Shown here: positions 1 through 13,435 of the stretch, piece after piece
Position numbering within the stretch: position 1 is the first letter of the stretch
Layout: each line of letters opens with the position of its first letter
NCBI RefSeq assembly: GCF_037381185.1
Contig: NZ_JARRQY010000012.1
Location: 62,001 to 126,000, forward strand
DNA from: Acidihalobacter_A sp037381185
GTDB lineage: Bacteria; Pseudomonadota; Gammaproteobacteria; DSM-5130; Acidihalobacteraceae
DNA length: 64,000 bases
Direction: 5' to 3'
Notes under the pieces: model-generated
Told to the model about the DNA's origin: nothing
The model's database searches: none
Seen by the model: only the letters and a program-made list of their open reading frames with translations
Position numbers and translations under genes: made by a program

Positions 1-374
1 GCTTCATTCACCGAGATCGCCTTGTGCGTTGCCTTATCGATGGGGCACCAGAGCGTACGCGCCCTGGCCAGCAACCGACCGTCCGCCTCGCGCAGCAGTT
101 CGGTATGCCGCTCGAAGCTACGCCGCAATGCCTCTCCCACCCAGGTACGGGCGAGCACCACATCACCCAGAAAAGTCTGGCGCTTGTAGTCGATCTCGTG
201 CCGCACCACGACCCACAGCAGCATCGCCTGTTCCTGCGCCGTAGCCAGTTCACGCCAGTGCGCAATGGCGATGTCCTGAACCCAGCGCAGGTACACCACG
301 TTATTAACGTGCCCCAATAAATCGATATCACCGGGCTCCACCGGAAACTTCAATTCGAATGGCGTCGCGTCCAT
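1..374 (-). CDS. acyl-CoA thioesterase, hot-dog fold, 3'-truncated by window edge
   Basis: Reading from an ATG at 374 toward the window edge gives an open frame of about 124 residues that runs off the end. It begins MDATPFELKFPV and carries the hot-dog thioesterase motif D-x-x-G-H-V-N-N (Asp18, Gly21, His22, Asn24-Asn25), followed by a Y-x-R-W segment and a central 'RHEIDYKRQTFLGD' strand typical of the YbgC/FadM and 4-hydroxybenzoyl-CoA thioesterase group. Such enzymes hydrolyse acyl-CoA thioesters in the cytoplasm. Asp18 is the expected catalytic residue by family analogy. The C-terminus is outside the window, so length and substrate cannot be judged. The stretch upstream is AT-rich and probably carries its promoter. 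Confidence 0.8.
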   Translation of the reverse strand, partial: MDATPFELKFPVEPGDIDLLGHVNNVVYLRWVQDIAIAHWRELATAQEQAMLLWVVVRHEIDYKRQTFLGDVVLARTWVGEALRRSFERHTELLREADGRLLARARTLWCPIDKATHKAISVNE

Positions 375-706
375 ATTGAAAACAGCCTCGTGCAAATAGT
401 TTTAGGAAAAAACTCGCGAAAAATAGGCAAATACATAGACAGAAAATACGGAATAAAAATCCAGAAAAAACACAAATCATGATGAATTTCAAAAAACATG
501 TTCAAACCGAACATAATTTCTGAAGCCACACCGAATACCCGAGTAATACACTAATAAAACGCTCGACAAGGTCCGTTCGCGACCTCCGCCGAGCCTCCTG
601 AAGTAACACACCAACCGCGCTCTTTCTCGACGGCTTTCCTGGCAGTCGAAAGGTGTGCACTCCCTCAAAGAAATGGAAACGCAAGGAGTCACGGATAATC
701 AACCTC
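375..706. other. AT-rich intergenic region between divergent genes
   Basis: This 330-bp spacer separates the minus-strand thioesterase from the plus-strand secreted protein. It is clearly richer in A and T than the flanking genes up to about 560. It holds one short inverted repeat, ATGTTC-N5-GAACAT at 498-514, which could be a repressor site, though a 6-bp arm is close to chance. No convincing ORF or RNA gene was seen. An AAGGAG sequence at 683-688 lies 18 bases ahead of the downstream ATG, which is longer than ideal. Confidence 0.5.
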
Positions 707-1078
707 ATGAATTCCCGTTATTTCGGTACAACCGTCAGCATCGCGGCCCTGGCCGGTGCGCTGGCGTTCGCGCCCGCCGCCCACGCCCGCGACGGCAACG
801 GATATGCAGTCAGCCCGGAGAACCCCCATTCGGTGCAACTGCTCGTTGCAGGGCGATTCGGCACCCCGGGCCCGTATCAGTCCGGCACCGATCACTCGCT
901 CGACCCGATTCCGCCGCTGGCCGTGAGCCCCGAGAACCCTCATTCGGTCCAGTTGCGCGTCGCAGGGCGATTCGACACCCCGACGCCGGCGAGCAATCGG
1001 CCGTACAGCCCGACACCGGTTGTTGACCCGGAAAACCCGAATTCAGCGGCAATAACCATGGGAATACCGCAGGTATAA
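707..1078 (+). CDS. small secreted repeat protein of unknown function
   Basis: I do not recognise a family. The 123-residue product starts with a classic Sec signal peptide: short basic start (MNSRYFG), hydrophobic core (residues 8-22) and A-H-A cleavage site at 25-27. The mature part is a low-complexity chain built on repeats of V-S-P-E-N-P-H-S-V-Q-L-x-V-A-G-R-F at residues 35-51 and 73-89, with a degenerate third copy V-D-P-E-N-P-N-S at 106-113. Pro/Ser/Asn-rich linkers of about 20 residues separate them. There is no Cys, so no lipidation or disulfides. Start 707 was chosen because it gives the signal peptide; a longer frame opens at 653. Likely exported to the periplasm or beyond. A hairpin follows the stop. 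Confidence 0.7.
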   Translation: MNSRYFGTTVSIAALAGALAFAPAAHARDGNGYAVSPENPHSVQLLVAGRFGTPGPYQSGTDHSLDPIPPLAVSPENPHSVQLRVAGRFDTPTPASNRPYSPTPVVDPENPNSAAITMGIPQV

Positions 1079-1119
1079 ATTCACAAAATTCGGCGATAGA
1101 TTTAGCTTATCAATACTAC

Positions 1120-1151
1120 CCCCTCGCTCGGATTTAATACCCGAGTGAGGG
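1120..1151. terminator. 12-bp hairpin between converging genes
   Basis: Arms at 1120-1131 and 1140-1151 pair over 12 bp with one G-T wobble around an 8-nt AT-rich loop. It sits 42 bases after the secreted protein gene and 38 bases before the end of the converging cleavage-enzyme gene. Neither side has a good T run, so it is a weak intrinsic terminator at best. Confidence 0.5.
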
Positions 1152-1188
1152 GCCGCTTCGAAAAAATAAAACCCAATAAAATCCTGCA

Positions 1189-2010
1189 TCAACCCGGCGA
1201 CAGCAACTGCCTAGCTACGTGCACATCGGCGACATTACCATCCAAGGCCTCGATCAACTTTCTGACTGTCGCAACACTTTCCGCGTTATCCGCGTATCCG
1301 CGCCCATCCGGAGCCTGAAGATTATTTTCGAAACCGATGCGGGCGTGTCCGCCCAATGCGGCCGCGGTCAATGCACAAGCACTTTCCTGGGGCCCGAAGG
1401 CACACACCATCCAGGGCCAGTCGCGACCCTGCAGAGCCTGCAGGAAAGGCAGCAGGTCTCCCGCGCCAGCTTGAGTGCCGCTGTATTTTCCCAACACGAA
1501 CAGCATGAACGGCCGTGATTCCGCTACCACCCCGCTGTCGTGCAGCCCGATGAAACGCTCAAGCTCCTCCGCGCTATAGACGATGTGCTGCACACGCACT
1601 CCGTCTGCCTGCGTCTCGGCCAGCAAAGCCGCATAGTCGTCTTGCGACGCCTCATCCGGACACAGCTCACGCATGGCGATCGAAAACGATTCGGGATGTA
1701 CTGCCCGCAGCAGAGCTGACTGGACATCGCGCGTATAAATTCCGGCCGCTTCCGTGGTCAACTGCACGATCAGCTCGTCGCCGACCGCACGGCGCACCGC
1801 GTCGAGATACGAACTGTTGAGTTCCGGATCCAAACTGTGTTTTCCGTCCGCATCGCGCGCATGGCAATGCAGAATGGAAATACCAGCATCCAGGCAACGC
1901 CTGGCAGTATGGGCCATCTGCTTCGGGGTCACCGGGATCGCCGCATGATCGGCCGTTCCCCGCCGCGCGCCGTTCGGTGCACAACAAAGCATCACGAGAC
2001 GCCTGTCCAT
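1189..2010 (-). CDS. beta-keto acid cleavage enzyme (BKACE, DUF849 family)
   Basis: This 273-residue protein matches the BKACE family (3-keto-5-aminohexanoate cleavage enzyme and relatives), TIM-barrel metalloenzymes that transfer a cleaved acyl group from a beta-keto acid onto acetyl-CoA, releasing acetoacetate. The metal-ligand motif H-C-H-A-R-D is at residues 48-53, with the N-terminal C-A-P-N-G-A-R segment (10-16) and the C-terminal G-F-E-N-N motif carrying the conserved Glu. Its ATG overlaps the TGA of the upstream aminotransferase (TGATG), so the two are translationally coupled. This suggests a pathway in which the aminotransferase makes the beta-keto acid from a beta-amino acid and this enzyme cleaves it. 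The exact substrate is not deducible. Confidence 0.88.
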   Translation of the reverse strand: MDRRLVMLCCAPNGARRGTADHAAIPVTPKQMAHTARRCLDAGISILHCHARDADGKHSLDPELNSSYLDAVRRAVGDELIVQLTTEAAGIYTRDVQSALLRAVHPESFSIAMRELCPDEASQDDYAALLAETQADGVRVQHIVYSAEELERFIGLHDSGVVAESRPFMLFVLGKYSGTQAGAGDLLPFLQALQGRDWPWMVCAFGPQESACALTAAALGGHARIGFENNLQAPDGRGYADNAESVATVRKLIEALDGNVADVHVARQLLSPG

Positions 2011-3341
2011 CAGCGCACCGCGGCCAGCGCCGCCTCGACAGCGCCGGAAAGCTTGTCGATCAGTTCACCAACCTGCGCACTGGCGAGGATGAAGGGAGGC
2101 GCCAGCAGCACATGATGACCGCGCTGACCGTCGATAGTGCCGTGCCCCGGATAGCAGATCAGTCCGCGCTCCATCGCCTCCGCCTTGATCCGCGCATGCA
2201 GCTTGGTACCCGCATCGAATGGCTTCTTGGTATCGCGGTCGGCCACCAGCTCGAGGCCGCGGAACAGGCCGCGTCCGCGAATATCGCCAATGTTCGGATG
2301 CTCTCCGAAGCGCTCCGCCAGAGCCGCCTGCAGTTCCTCCCCACGCGCATGCACCGCCGACAACAGATCGTCGTCCTCGATCGTCTGCTGCACGGCCAGC
2401 GACGCGGCGCAGGCCAGCGCATGTCCCATGTAGGTGTGGCCATGCTGGAACGCGCCGGAGCCGGCGCGGATCGCCTGATAAATCCGGTCCGAGGCGAACA
2501 TGGCGCCAATCGGCACATAACCTCCACCGAGCCCCTTCGCGGTAGCCAGGATGTCAGGCACCACCCCATCCTGCTCGCAGGCGAAGAGCGTGCCGGTGCG
2601 GCCCATCCCGCACATGACCTCATCGAGGATGAGCAACACGCCATAACGATCACACACCTCGCGCACGCGCTTGAAATACCCAGGCACCGGCGCAAGCGCG
2701 CCCGCTGTGGCGCCGACCACGGTCTCGGCCACGAAGGCGATCACGGTCTCCGGTCCCAACCCCTGCAGCATGTCCTCCAGCTCGGCGGCCAGGCGTTCGC
2801 CGTAGGCCTCGGGGGTCTCGTCGGCGCGACGCTCACGATAGGGATAGCAAGGCGAAACGTGGTGCGATTCCATCAGCAACGGCTGATAGGGTTCACGACG
2901 CCAGACGTTACCGCCGATGCTCAGGGCGCCGAGAGTGTTGCCGTGATAGCTCTGGCGGCGCGCGATGAAGCGGCTGCGTTGCGGCTGCCCGATCTCCAGG
3001 AAGTACTGGCGCGCGAGCTTGAGCGCCGCTTCCACCGCTTCGGAGCCGCCACTGACGAAATACACCCAGTCGAGATCGCCAGGCGCCTTGCGTGCCAGAT
3101 ACTCGGCCAGTTGTTCGGCCGGCTCCGAGGTCAGAAAAGCACTATGCGCGAAAGCGAGGGTATCAGCCTGACGCTTGATCGCCTGCACCACTCTCGGGTG
3201 TCCGTGCCCAAGACAGGACACCGCCGCACCGCCCGAAGCGTCCAGATAGCGTTTGCCGTCGGCGTCAATGAGATAACAGCCTTCTCCACCCGAGGCGACG
3301 GACAGTTTGGCACCGGGAGTCCGTTGAAATATGTGCGTCAT
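2010..3341 (-). CDS. class III (omega) aminotransferase
   Basis: A 443-residue PLP-dependent aminotransferase of fold type I, subgroup III. Visible family marks are the PLP phosphate-binding G-G-S-E-A-V-E segment, L-I-L-D-E-V-M-C-G-M-G-R-T-G in mid-protein (Asp contacts the pyridine nitrogen), and A-T-A-K-G-L-G-G-G-Y with the Schiff-base Lys. The start at 3341 gives MTHIFQRTPGAKL, matching family N-termini; a longer frame to 3449 is unlikely. It transfers an amino group from an omega- or beta-amino acid to a keto acid such as pyruvate. It forms a two-gene operon with the downstream BKACE gene, whose start overlaps its stop, so a role in beta- or omega-amino acid breakdown is a reasonable inference. 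It is divergent from metH. Confidence 0.85.
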   Translation of the reverse strand: MTHIFQRTPGAKLSVASGGEGCYLIDADGKRYLDASGGAAVSCLGHGHPRVVQAIKRQADTLAFAHSAFLTSEPAEQLAEYLARKAPGDLDWVYFVSGGSEAVEAALKLARQYFLEIGQPQRSRFIARRQSYHGNTLGALSIGGNVWRREPYQPLLMESHHVSPCYPYRERRADETPEAYGERLAAELEDMLQGLGPETVIAFVAETVVGATAGALAPVPGYFKRVREVCDRYGVLLILDEVMCGMGRTGTLFACEQDGVVPDILATAKGLGGGYVPIGAMFASDRIYQAIRAGSGAFQHGHTYMGHALACAASLAVQQTIEDDDLLSAVHARGEELQAALAERFGEHPNIGDIRGRGLFRGLELVADRDTKKPFDAGTKLHARIKAEAMERGLICYPGHGTIDGQRGHHVLLAPPFILASAQVGELIDKLSGAVEAALAAVR

Positions 3342-3493
3342 GACGATTGTCGCTTCGGCTTCACGAGGTCTCTGTAGGTAGCTTGGCCCAGGCGCTGCCC
3401 ACGGGAAACGATCGTTGCGGCGCACTGCCGATAAGCATACTCCCCGCACCCGGCGCAGCCCAGAACCGAACGGCAGCCATCAAGCGATCATTT

Positions 3494-3539
3494 GCCAGCA
3501 CTGATGCCCGACGCTACGGCCTCGGGCATCAGTGCCGGC
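3494..3539. promoter_or_regulatory. long inverted repeat upstream of metH
   Basis: A perfect 14-bp arm pair (3498-3511 and 3522-3535; core CACTGATGCCCGA) surrounds a 10-nt centre. After one mismatch, three more pairs extend it to 3494 and 3539. No T run follows, so it is not an ordinary terminator. It overlaps the expected -35 region of the metH promoter candidate, which fits an operator; alternatively it is a leader hairpin of a longer transcript. Confidence 0.55.
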
Positions 3540-3542
3540 AAC

Positions 3543-3551
3543 TGGTAGAAT
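3543..3551 (+). promoter_or_regulatory. candidate extended -10 element for metH
   Basis: TGGTAGAAT fits an extended -10 element (TGn followed by TAGAAT), 32 bases ahead of the chosen metH ATG. No recognisable -35 hexamer is seen 17 bp upstream, where the inverted repeat lies. This is a prediction from motif shape only. Confidence 0.4.
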
Positions 3552-3583
3552 CGCCCATCCACACAAGTGAACCGCCGCCGTCC

Positions 3584-7273
<3,690 letters not shown>

Positions 7274-7489
7274 CGACAATACTGCTCATGGGCTTCAAAG
7301 GACAGCTGCCTGAGCTGCAGCGCGACGAAGACGCCAGCTCGCCGAACGCTTCGATATCGACCTATCGTCTGCAGCCGAGGAAAAACATGCTCGGGCGCCA
7401 TGCTAACTGCGTCCGCCAGGTCGGCGGCAACAAACGCCACGCCGCCGACCACCAACCGGCCGACGCACTGAACCAGCAGCTGTGGCCGT

Positions 7490-7694
7490 TCTACATCATC
7501 GACAGCGGCGAGTATCCTCGAACAGCCGAACATCCATGAGCTGGTACACCGCATCATCGCCATGGCCCACGCGCTGGACCTGAAACTCATCGCCGAAGGC
7601 GTCGACCGGCTGCAGGGATACCCGACATGCTCGTCCCATGCTCGAGGACACCCTACTCGCCTGGCTGCAAGGCGATCACATCCGCGCGGGCTGA
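7490..7694 (+). pseudogene. EAL-domain (c-di-GMP phosphodiesterase) 3' relic
   Basis: The spacer after metH (7274-7874) holds no intact gene but preserves the end of an EAL domain in two frames. One frame reads S-I-L-E-Q-P-N-I-H-E-L-V, then A-M-A-H-A-L-D-L-K-L-I-A-E-G-V-D and R-L-Q-G-Y, the typical last helices of the fold with the E-G-V motif. About 15-20 residues are missing between E-G-V and the Q-G-Y strand. The frame then shifts to R-P-M-L-E-D-T-L-L-A-W-L-Q-G-D-H-I-R-A-G and a TGA at 7692-7694. At least one deletion and one frameshift have killed it. The rest of the gene is gone or unrecognisable upstream; 7700-7830 shows nothing I can identify. Confidence 0.65.
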
Positions 7695-7874
7695 GTTCTC
7701 AGTCAGTCGCCGACACCCTCGGGCACTTGCTCAGCGCCGTCCTAAACTAATATGGATGCTTGCCGATACCTTTAGGGGATGCGCAGCACAATTCATAAGA
7801 CAAGACGCGGGTAACCCTGATGGTCATCGGAGATGATCCTTGAAATTCATAGTCAGCGGGCAGGCTACCAAGTC

Positions 7875-9494
7875 ATGAAAAAGAATTTCCCCATCACACA
7901 ACATGAGCGGACGTACGACAGCGGCGAACAACTAATTTCTGCTACTGATCTTGCCGGCGTCATCACCTACAGCAATCCCATCTTCGCCGAAGTCGCCGGT
8001 TTTTCGCAGGAAGAACTCGTCGGCAAGAGCCACAACATCGTGCGCCATCCCGACATGCCGCAGGCGGCTTTTTCCGACTTGTGGCAAACCGTCCAGAACG
8101 GCAAGGCCTGGATGGGCATCGTCAAGAACCGCTGCAAGAACGGCGACTACTACTGGGTCGATGCCTATATCACGCCGGTGTACGTGGACGGAAAAGTGGC
8201 CGGTTACGAGTCCGTACGCGTCAAACCCAAGGCCGAGGACGTCGCCAGAGCGAACGCGCTGTACGGCAAGCTCGGCCCGGCGGCCAGCGAACATGGCCGA
8301 GCCGCGTCCGAGAGCGAGGCCGCGCGCACCGCTGCACGGCTGGCACACCAGCGCTGGTGGCACCAGGAATCGGCCCGCATCGCGCTCAGCACCGGAGGCT
8401 TGTTTGTACTGCTCGCGCTCGCCATCTCGCTGGGCCTGCCCAGTACCTGGTTGCTGGCGCTGTCGATTCTGTTCAGCGCCGCCGGGGTCGCCGCAGTTTA
8501 CGGATTCATGCAGCCCATCCACGCCGTCGCTGGCAAAATGAGAGCGATCGTCGACAATCCGATCATGCAGGCCGTGTACTCGCCCTACAAGGGCACCGCC
8601 GGCCAAATAGAACTGGCCACCCTGATGCTCGAAGCGAGCCAGCGCACGGTGCTAGGGCGCATCGGCGAACACTCGCAGAAACTCAGCACCAGCACCGCCG
8701 ACTCCACCGCCGTGCTGTCAAGCGCGGTCGACGCGATCGAACAGCAATTGAACCAGATCGAGCAAGTCGCCACGGCCATGAACGAAATGGCGACCACCGT
8801 CCACGAGGTCGCGCAGAACTCGACCGCAAGCGCAGGCGCCGCCCACAACGCCGACCGCGAAACAAAAACCGGCATCGAGGTCGCCGGCGAGACCTCCGGC
8901 GTCGTGGAAAATCTGGCCGAGCAGATCCGCGCCGGCACGGAAATCATGCAGCAGTTGCGCGCCGACAGCGAAAAGATCACGCAGGTTTCGGACCTGATCC
9001 GCGGCATCGCCGACCAAACGCGGCTGCTGGCGCTCAATGCCGCCATCGAGGCAGCTCGGGCGGGCGACGCTGGACGCGGCTTCGCAGTGGTCGCCTCAGA
9101 GGTAGGCGAACTCGCCCATCGCACCCAGCAGGCCACCAGCGACATCCAAGGCATAGTGGGCGAACTGCAAGGCACCATCGGCAAGAGTTCGGATCGCATG
9201 CAGGCCAGCCACGAACTCTCCGACCGCAGTGTTGAGAGCTTCTCCAAGGTCACCTCCGCTCTCGCCTCCATCGGCAATTCGGTGGGCGTCATCAACGACA
9301 TGAACACGCAGATCGCCACGTCCACCGAGGAGCAGAGACATGTCGCCGAGGAAATCAACCGCAGCATCGTGACGATACGCGATGCCTCGGACCAGACCGT
9401 CAATGCCGCACACCACACCCTCGGCATGTCGAACGATCTCAACGGGCTATCCGACGAACTGGCCTCTCTCGTCGCCCGCTTCGGCAAGAGATAG
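7875..9494 (+). CDS. Aer-like PAS chemoreceptor (methyl-accepting chemotaxis protein)
   Basis: A 539-residue transducer with the Aer layout: an N-terminal PAS domain (about 10-125; includes G-V-I-T-Y-S-N-P-I-F and the H-N-I-V-R-H-P-D-M-P segment typical of Aer), two closely spaced hydrophobic segments (about 160-210) forming a membrane hairpin with almost no periplasmic part, and a long cytoplasmic signalling coiled coil. The hairpin tip includes Q-T-R-L-L-A-L-N-A-A-I-E-A-A-R-A-G near 381-397, which contacts CheA/CheW. By analogy with Aer it senses redox or oxygen state, possibly through FAD, and drives energy taxis. The start at 7875 (MKKNFPITQHE) matches homologues, though the Shine-Dalgarno is weak; an in-frame ATG at 7833 is less likely. 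No chemotaxis genes are adjacent. Confidence 0.88.
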   Translation: MKKNFPITQHERTYDSGEQLISATDLAGVITYSNPIFAEVAGFSQEELVGKSHNIVRHPDMPQAAFSDLWQTVQNGKAWMGIVKNRCKNGDYYWVDAYITPVYVDGKVAGYESVRVKPKAEDVARANALYGKLGPAASEHGRAASESEAARTAARLAHQRWWHQESARIALSTGGLFVLLALAISLGLPSTWLLALSILFSAAGVAAVYGFMQPIHAVAGKMRAIVDNPIMQAVYSPYKGTAGQIELATLMLEASQRTVLGRIGEHSQKLSTSTADSTAVLSSAVDAIEQQLNQIEQVATAMNEMATTVHEVAQNSTASAGAAHNADRETKTGIEVAGETSGVVENLAEQIRAGTEIMQQLRADSEKITQVSDLIRGIADQTRLLALNAAIEAARAGDAGRGFAVVASEVGELAHRTQQATSDIQGIVGELQGTIGKSSDRMQASHELSDRSVESFSKVTSALASIGNSVGVINDMNTQIATSTEEQRHVAEEINRSIVTIRDASDQTVNAAHHTLGMSNDLNGLSDELASLVARFGKR

Positions 9495-9608
9495 CGGGCG
9501 CAAGCGCTGGTTTCGCCTGCCGGCTTCGCAAACGTGAGGCCGGCCCCGGCCATGCGGTATCCTCTCCCGCCACCTTCCACGACGCCCCCATCGGGAGACG
9601 ACACATCC

Positions 9609-10259
9609 ATGACGTCGGAATTCTGGCTACAGCGCTGGCGCGAGAACCGCATCGGCTTCCACCAGTCCCAGATCAACATGCATCTCGAGGCCTACTGGCC
9701 GTCACTCAGCATTGCCCCTGGAACGACCGTATTCGTACCGCTGTGCGGCAAGAGCCTGGACATGCTGTGGCTGGCCGGACAGGGCTATCGCGTACTCGGC
9801 GTCGAACTGAGTCCGCTCGCCGTGGAGGGATTCTTCGAAGAGAACGGCCTGACGCCCGAGATCGAGCAGTCGCGCACCTTCCGGCGCTACCGCTGCGGCG
9901 AAATCGGAATTTTCTGCGGCGACTTTTTCGACCTGCAGAGCGATGACCTCGCCGAGGTCGCCGCCGTCTACGACCGCGCTTCACTGATCGCCCTGCCTCC
10001 CGAGATGCGCATGCAATACGCGGCCAAACTGCACGCACTTCTGCCGGGTGGACTGCCGATCCTGCTCATTACGCTGGACTACCCGCAGGACGAACGTCAG
10101 GGTCCGCCATTCGCGGTAAGCACAGCCGAAGTCCACAAGCTCTACACCGGGCGCTGGCAGATCGACGAACTCGCCTGCCGCGACCTGCGTGGCGAGGATG
10201 ACCGCGCACAGCTCAGCCGATTCGACGAGCACGTGTTCATGCTCCGCCAAATGCCGTAA
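9609..10259 (+). CDS. tpm: thiopurine S-methyltransferase
   Basis: The 216-residue product matches bacterial Tpm in length and in its hallmark segments: F-W-L-Q-R-W-R-E-N-R-I-G-F-H near the start, V-F-V-P-L-C-G-K-S-L-D-M-L-W-L (AdoMet-binding motif I), G-V-E-L-S-P-L-A-V and Y-D-R-A-S-L-I-A-L-P-P-E-M-R. These Rossmann-fold enzymes use AdoMet to methylate thiols and, in proteobacteria, also selenite and tellurite species, so a role in metalloid tolerance is plausible. Start 9609 is supported by GGGAG at 9593-9597. It is a single gene between the chemoreceptor and purH. Confidence 0.93.
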   Translation: MTSEFWLQRWRENRIGFHQSQINMHLEAYWPSLSIAPGTTVFVPLCGKSLDMLWLAGQGYRVLGVELSPLAVEGFFEENGLTPEIEQSRTFRRYRCGEIGIFCGDFFDLQSDDLAEVAAVYDRASLIALPPEMRMQYAAKLHALLPGGLPILLITLDYPQDERQGPPFAVSTAEVHKLYTGRWQIDELACRDLRGEDDRAQLSRFDEHVFMLRQMP

Positions 10260-10313
10260 AAACGGGCGCACTCGAATCGAATACGCTCGATCGTGCCGGC
10301 ACCGCTCACCCGC

Positions 10314-10319
10314 TATAAT
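10314..10319 (+). promoter_or_regulatory. candidate -10 box for purH
   Basis: A perfect TATAAT lies 32 bases before the purH ATG. The expected -35 position (about 10291) has no good match to TTGACA, so only the -10 is supported. Confidence 0.45.
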
Positions 10320-10351
10320 GCCGCCCATTCGAAGCAACCCGGAACTACACC

Positions 10352-11929
<1,578 letters not shown>

Positions 11930-11943
11930 GCGACGCCGGTCGG

Positions 11944-11976
11944 AGCCTGGCTTACGGTATCGCAGCCAGGCTTTTT
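11944..11976 (+). terminator. intrinsic terminator of purH
   Basis: A perfect 9-bp stem (AGCCTGGCT at 11944-11952 with its complement at 11964-11972) is followed directly by a run of five T. It starts 14 bases after the purH stop and looks like a textbook rho-independent terminator. Confidence 0.88.
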
Positions 11977-11996
11977 GTGGCATATAGTTGCCCTTC

Positions 11997-13415
11997 ATGG
12001 ATATGCGCGTTCCGGCCGGCAGAACAGCCAAAGGGGAAGACTGGCTGTTCGGACTGCACCATCTCCTCGTCGAGCACTTCGACGATCTCGACGCATTCGC
12101 CCTCGCCTGCATCGACATCGGGCGTCACATGCTCGATCTGTCTACCGGCATCCTCAGCCGCATCGTCGACGAAGACTATGAAGTCTTCCAGGTACTGAGC
12201 CCGATCGAAACGCTGCAGGCCGGCAATCATTTCGATCTGAGCGACACCTACTGCAGGGCCGTCGCCAAGAACGGCGTCACCACCGCCTACCACCGCGTGG
12301 AAACACACGCCGAACTGCGCAACCACCCGGCCTGCACCAAACTGCAGTTGCGCTCTTACCTCGGCGCAGCCGTCATGGTCGGCGGCCAACTCTACGGGAC
12401 ACTCAATTTCAGCGACGGCGAATCGCGCCCCGAACCCTTCGCAGCACGCGAAATCCGGACCGTGGAATCGATGGCCGCCCTGATCGGGCGCTTCGTCGAA
12501 CGGGAGTGGGCCGACCAGGCGCTGCGCGAACGCGAACGCATGTTCGAGCAGAGCTTCCGCCATGCCATTGTCGGCAAGGCCATCGCCAAACCCGGCGGCG
12601 AAATGATCGACGTCAACCCTGCCATGTGTCACATCTTCGGCTATGGCCCCGAACAGTTCATCGGCCACAGCGCGGCGGGCTTCGTCATCCCCGAGGATCT
12701 ACACCTGACCGACCGGCTGTACGAGGAACTCTACGCGGGGAAACGCGACCACTTCCAGGCCGAAAAGCGCTATTTCGACTCCCGGGGACACATCATCGAA
12801 GCGGAGATCGGCGTAGCTCTCGTTCGCGGCGCCCGCGGCGAGCCGCTTTACACGGTCATACAGCTCATCGACGTCAGCGAACGCAATCGTGCCCAACGCG
12901 AACTCCTCACGGCGAACAATGCGCTCACGCAGCTCTCTACTACCGACAGTCTGACCGGCTTGAGCAACCGACGCGCCCTGGACCAGACCCTGCGTCGGGA
13001 ATTCGCCCGGGCTCGGCGCAACCAGTCCCCGCTATCGCTGATTGCGCTCGACATCGATCATTTCAAGCGCATCAACGACCGCTACGGCCATCCGGTGGGC
13101 GACGAAGTCCTGGCCCAGTGCGGGCAGGTGCTCCGGGAAAGCGTACGTGAAACCGACATCGCCACACGCCCAGGCGGCGAGGAATTCACCATAGTCCTGC
13201 CGGATACGCCCCTCGAACAGGCAGAAACGCTGGCCGAACGCCTGCATCGACAGTTTCATGAAACATCATGGCCCGTAGAGGCGGTCACCGCGAGTTTCGG
13301 TATCGCCTGCATACAGCCCGCCACCGCAGACATCCGCTCCCTGGTGAGAGCGGCGGACCGCGCCCTCTACAATGCCAAGGCGGCCGGACGCGACTGCATC
13401 ATGCTGGCCTCATAA
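11997..13415 (+). CDS. GAF-PAS-GGDEF diguanylate cyclase
   Basis: A 472-residue predicted c-di-GMP synthase without membrane segments. Order: N-terminal GAF domain (about 20-180), PAS domain (about 185-300; F-R-H-A-I-V-G-K-A-I and V-N-P-A-M-C-H-I-F-G-Y), then GGDEF (about 315-470). The active-site motif is G-G-E-E-F at 393-397, with D-S-L-T-G-L-S-N-R-R at the domain start, so it should be catalytic. An allosteric I-site R-E-T-D (384-387) sits exactly five residues before it, implying product feedback inhibition. It should sense a small ligand and convert two GTP to c-di-GMP. The start is uncertain: ATG 11997, ATG 12003 or TTG 11988, none with a good ribosome-binding site. Confidence 0.9.
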   Translation: MDMRVPAGRTAKGEDWLFGLHHLLVEHFDDLDAFALACIDIGRHMLDLSTGILSRIVDEDYEVFQVLSPIETLQAGNHFDLSDTYCRAVAKNGVTTAYHRVETHAELRNHPACTKLQLRSYLGAAVMVGGQLYGTLNFSDGESRPEPFAAREIRTVESMAALIGRFVEREWADQALRERERMFEQSFRHAIVGKAIAKPGGEMIDVNPAMCHIFGYGPEQFIGHSAAGFVIPEDLHLTDRLYEELYAGKRDHFQAEKRYFDSRGHIIEAEIGVALVRGARGEPLYTVIQLIDVSERNRAQRELLTANNALTQLSTTDSLTGLSNRRALDQTLRREFARARRNQSPLSLIALDIDHFKRINDRYGHPVGDEVLAQCGQVLRESVRETDIATRPGGEEFTIVLPDTPLEQAETLAERLHRQFHETSWPVEAVTASFGIACIQPATADIRSLVRAADRALYNAKAAGRDCIMLAS

Positions 13416-13435
13416 AAGCAGCCACCTTCCGACGA

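Noticed and set aside
498..514. ATGTTC-N5-GAACAT as a definite operator
   Set aside because: Six-base arms in an AT-rich spacer are not rare, there is no second copy, and no regulator gene is adjacent. Kept only as a remark in the intergenic entry.
7288..7539. 83-codon ORF after metH
   Set aside because: Its last part lies in the degenerate EAL region in another frame; it is a product of the pseudogene rather than a gene.
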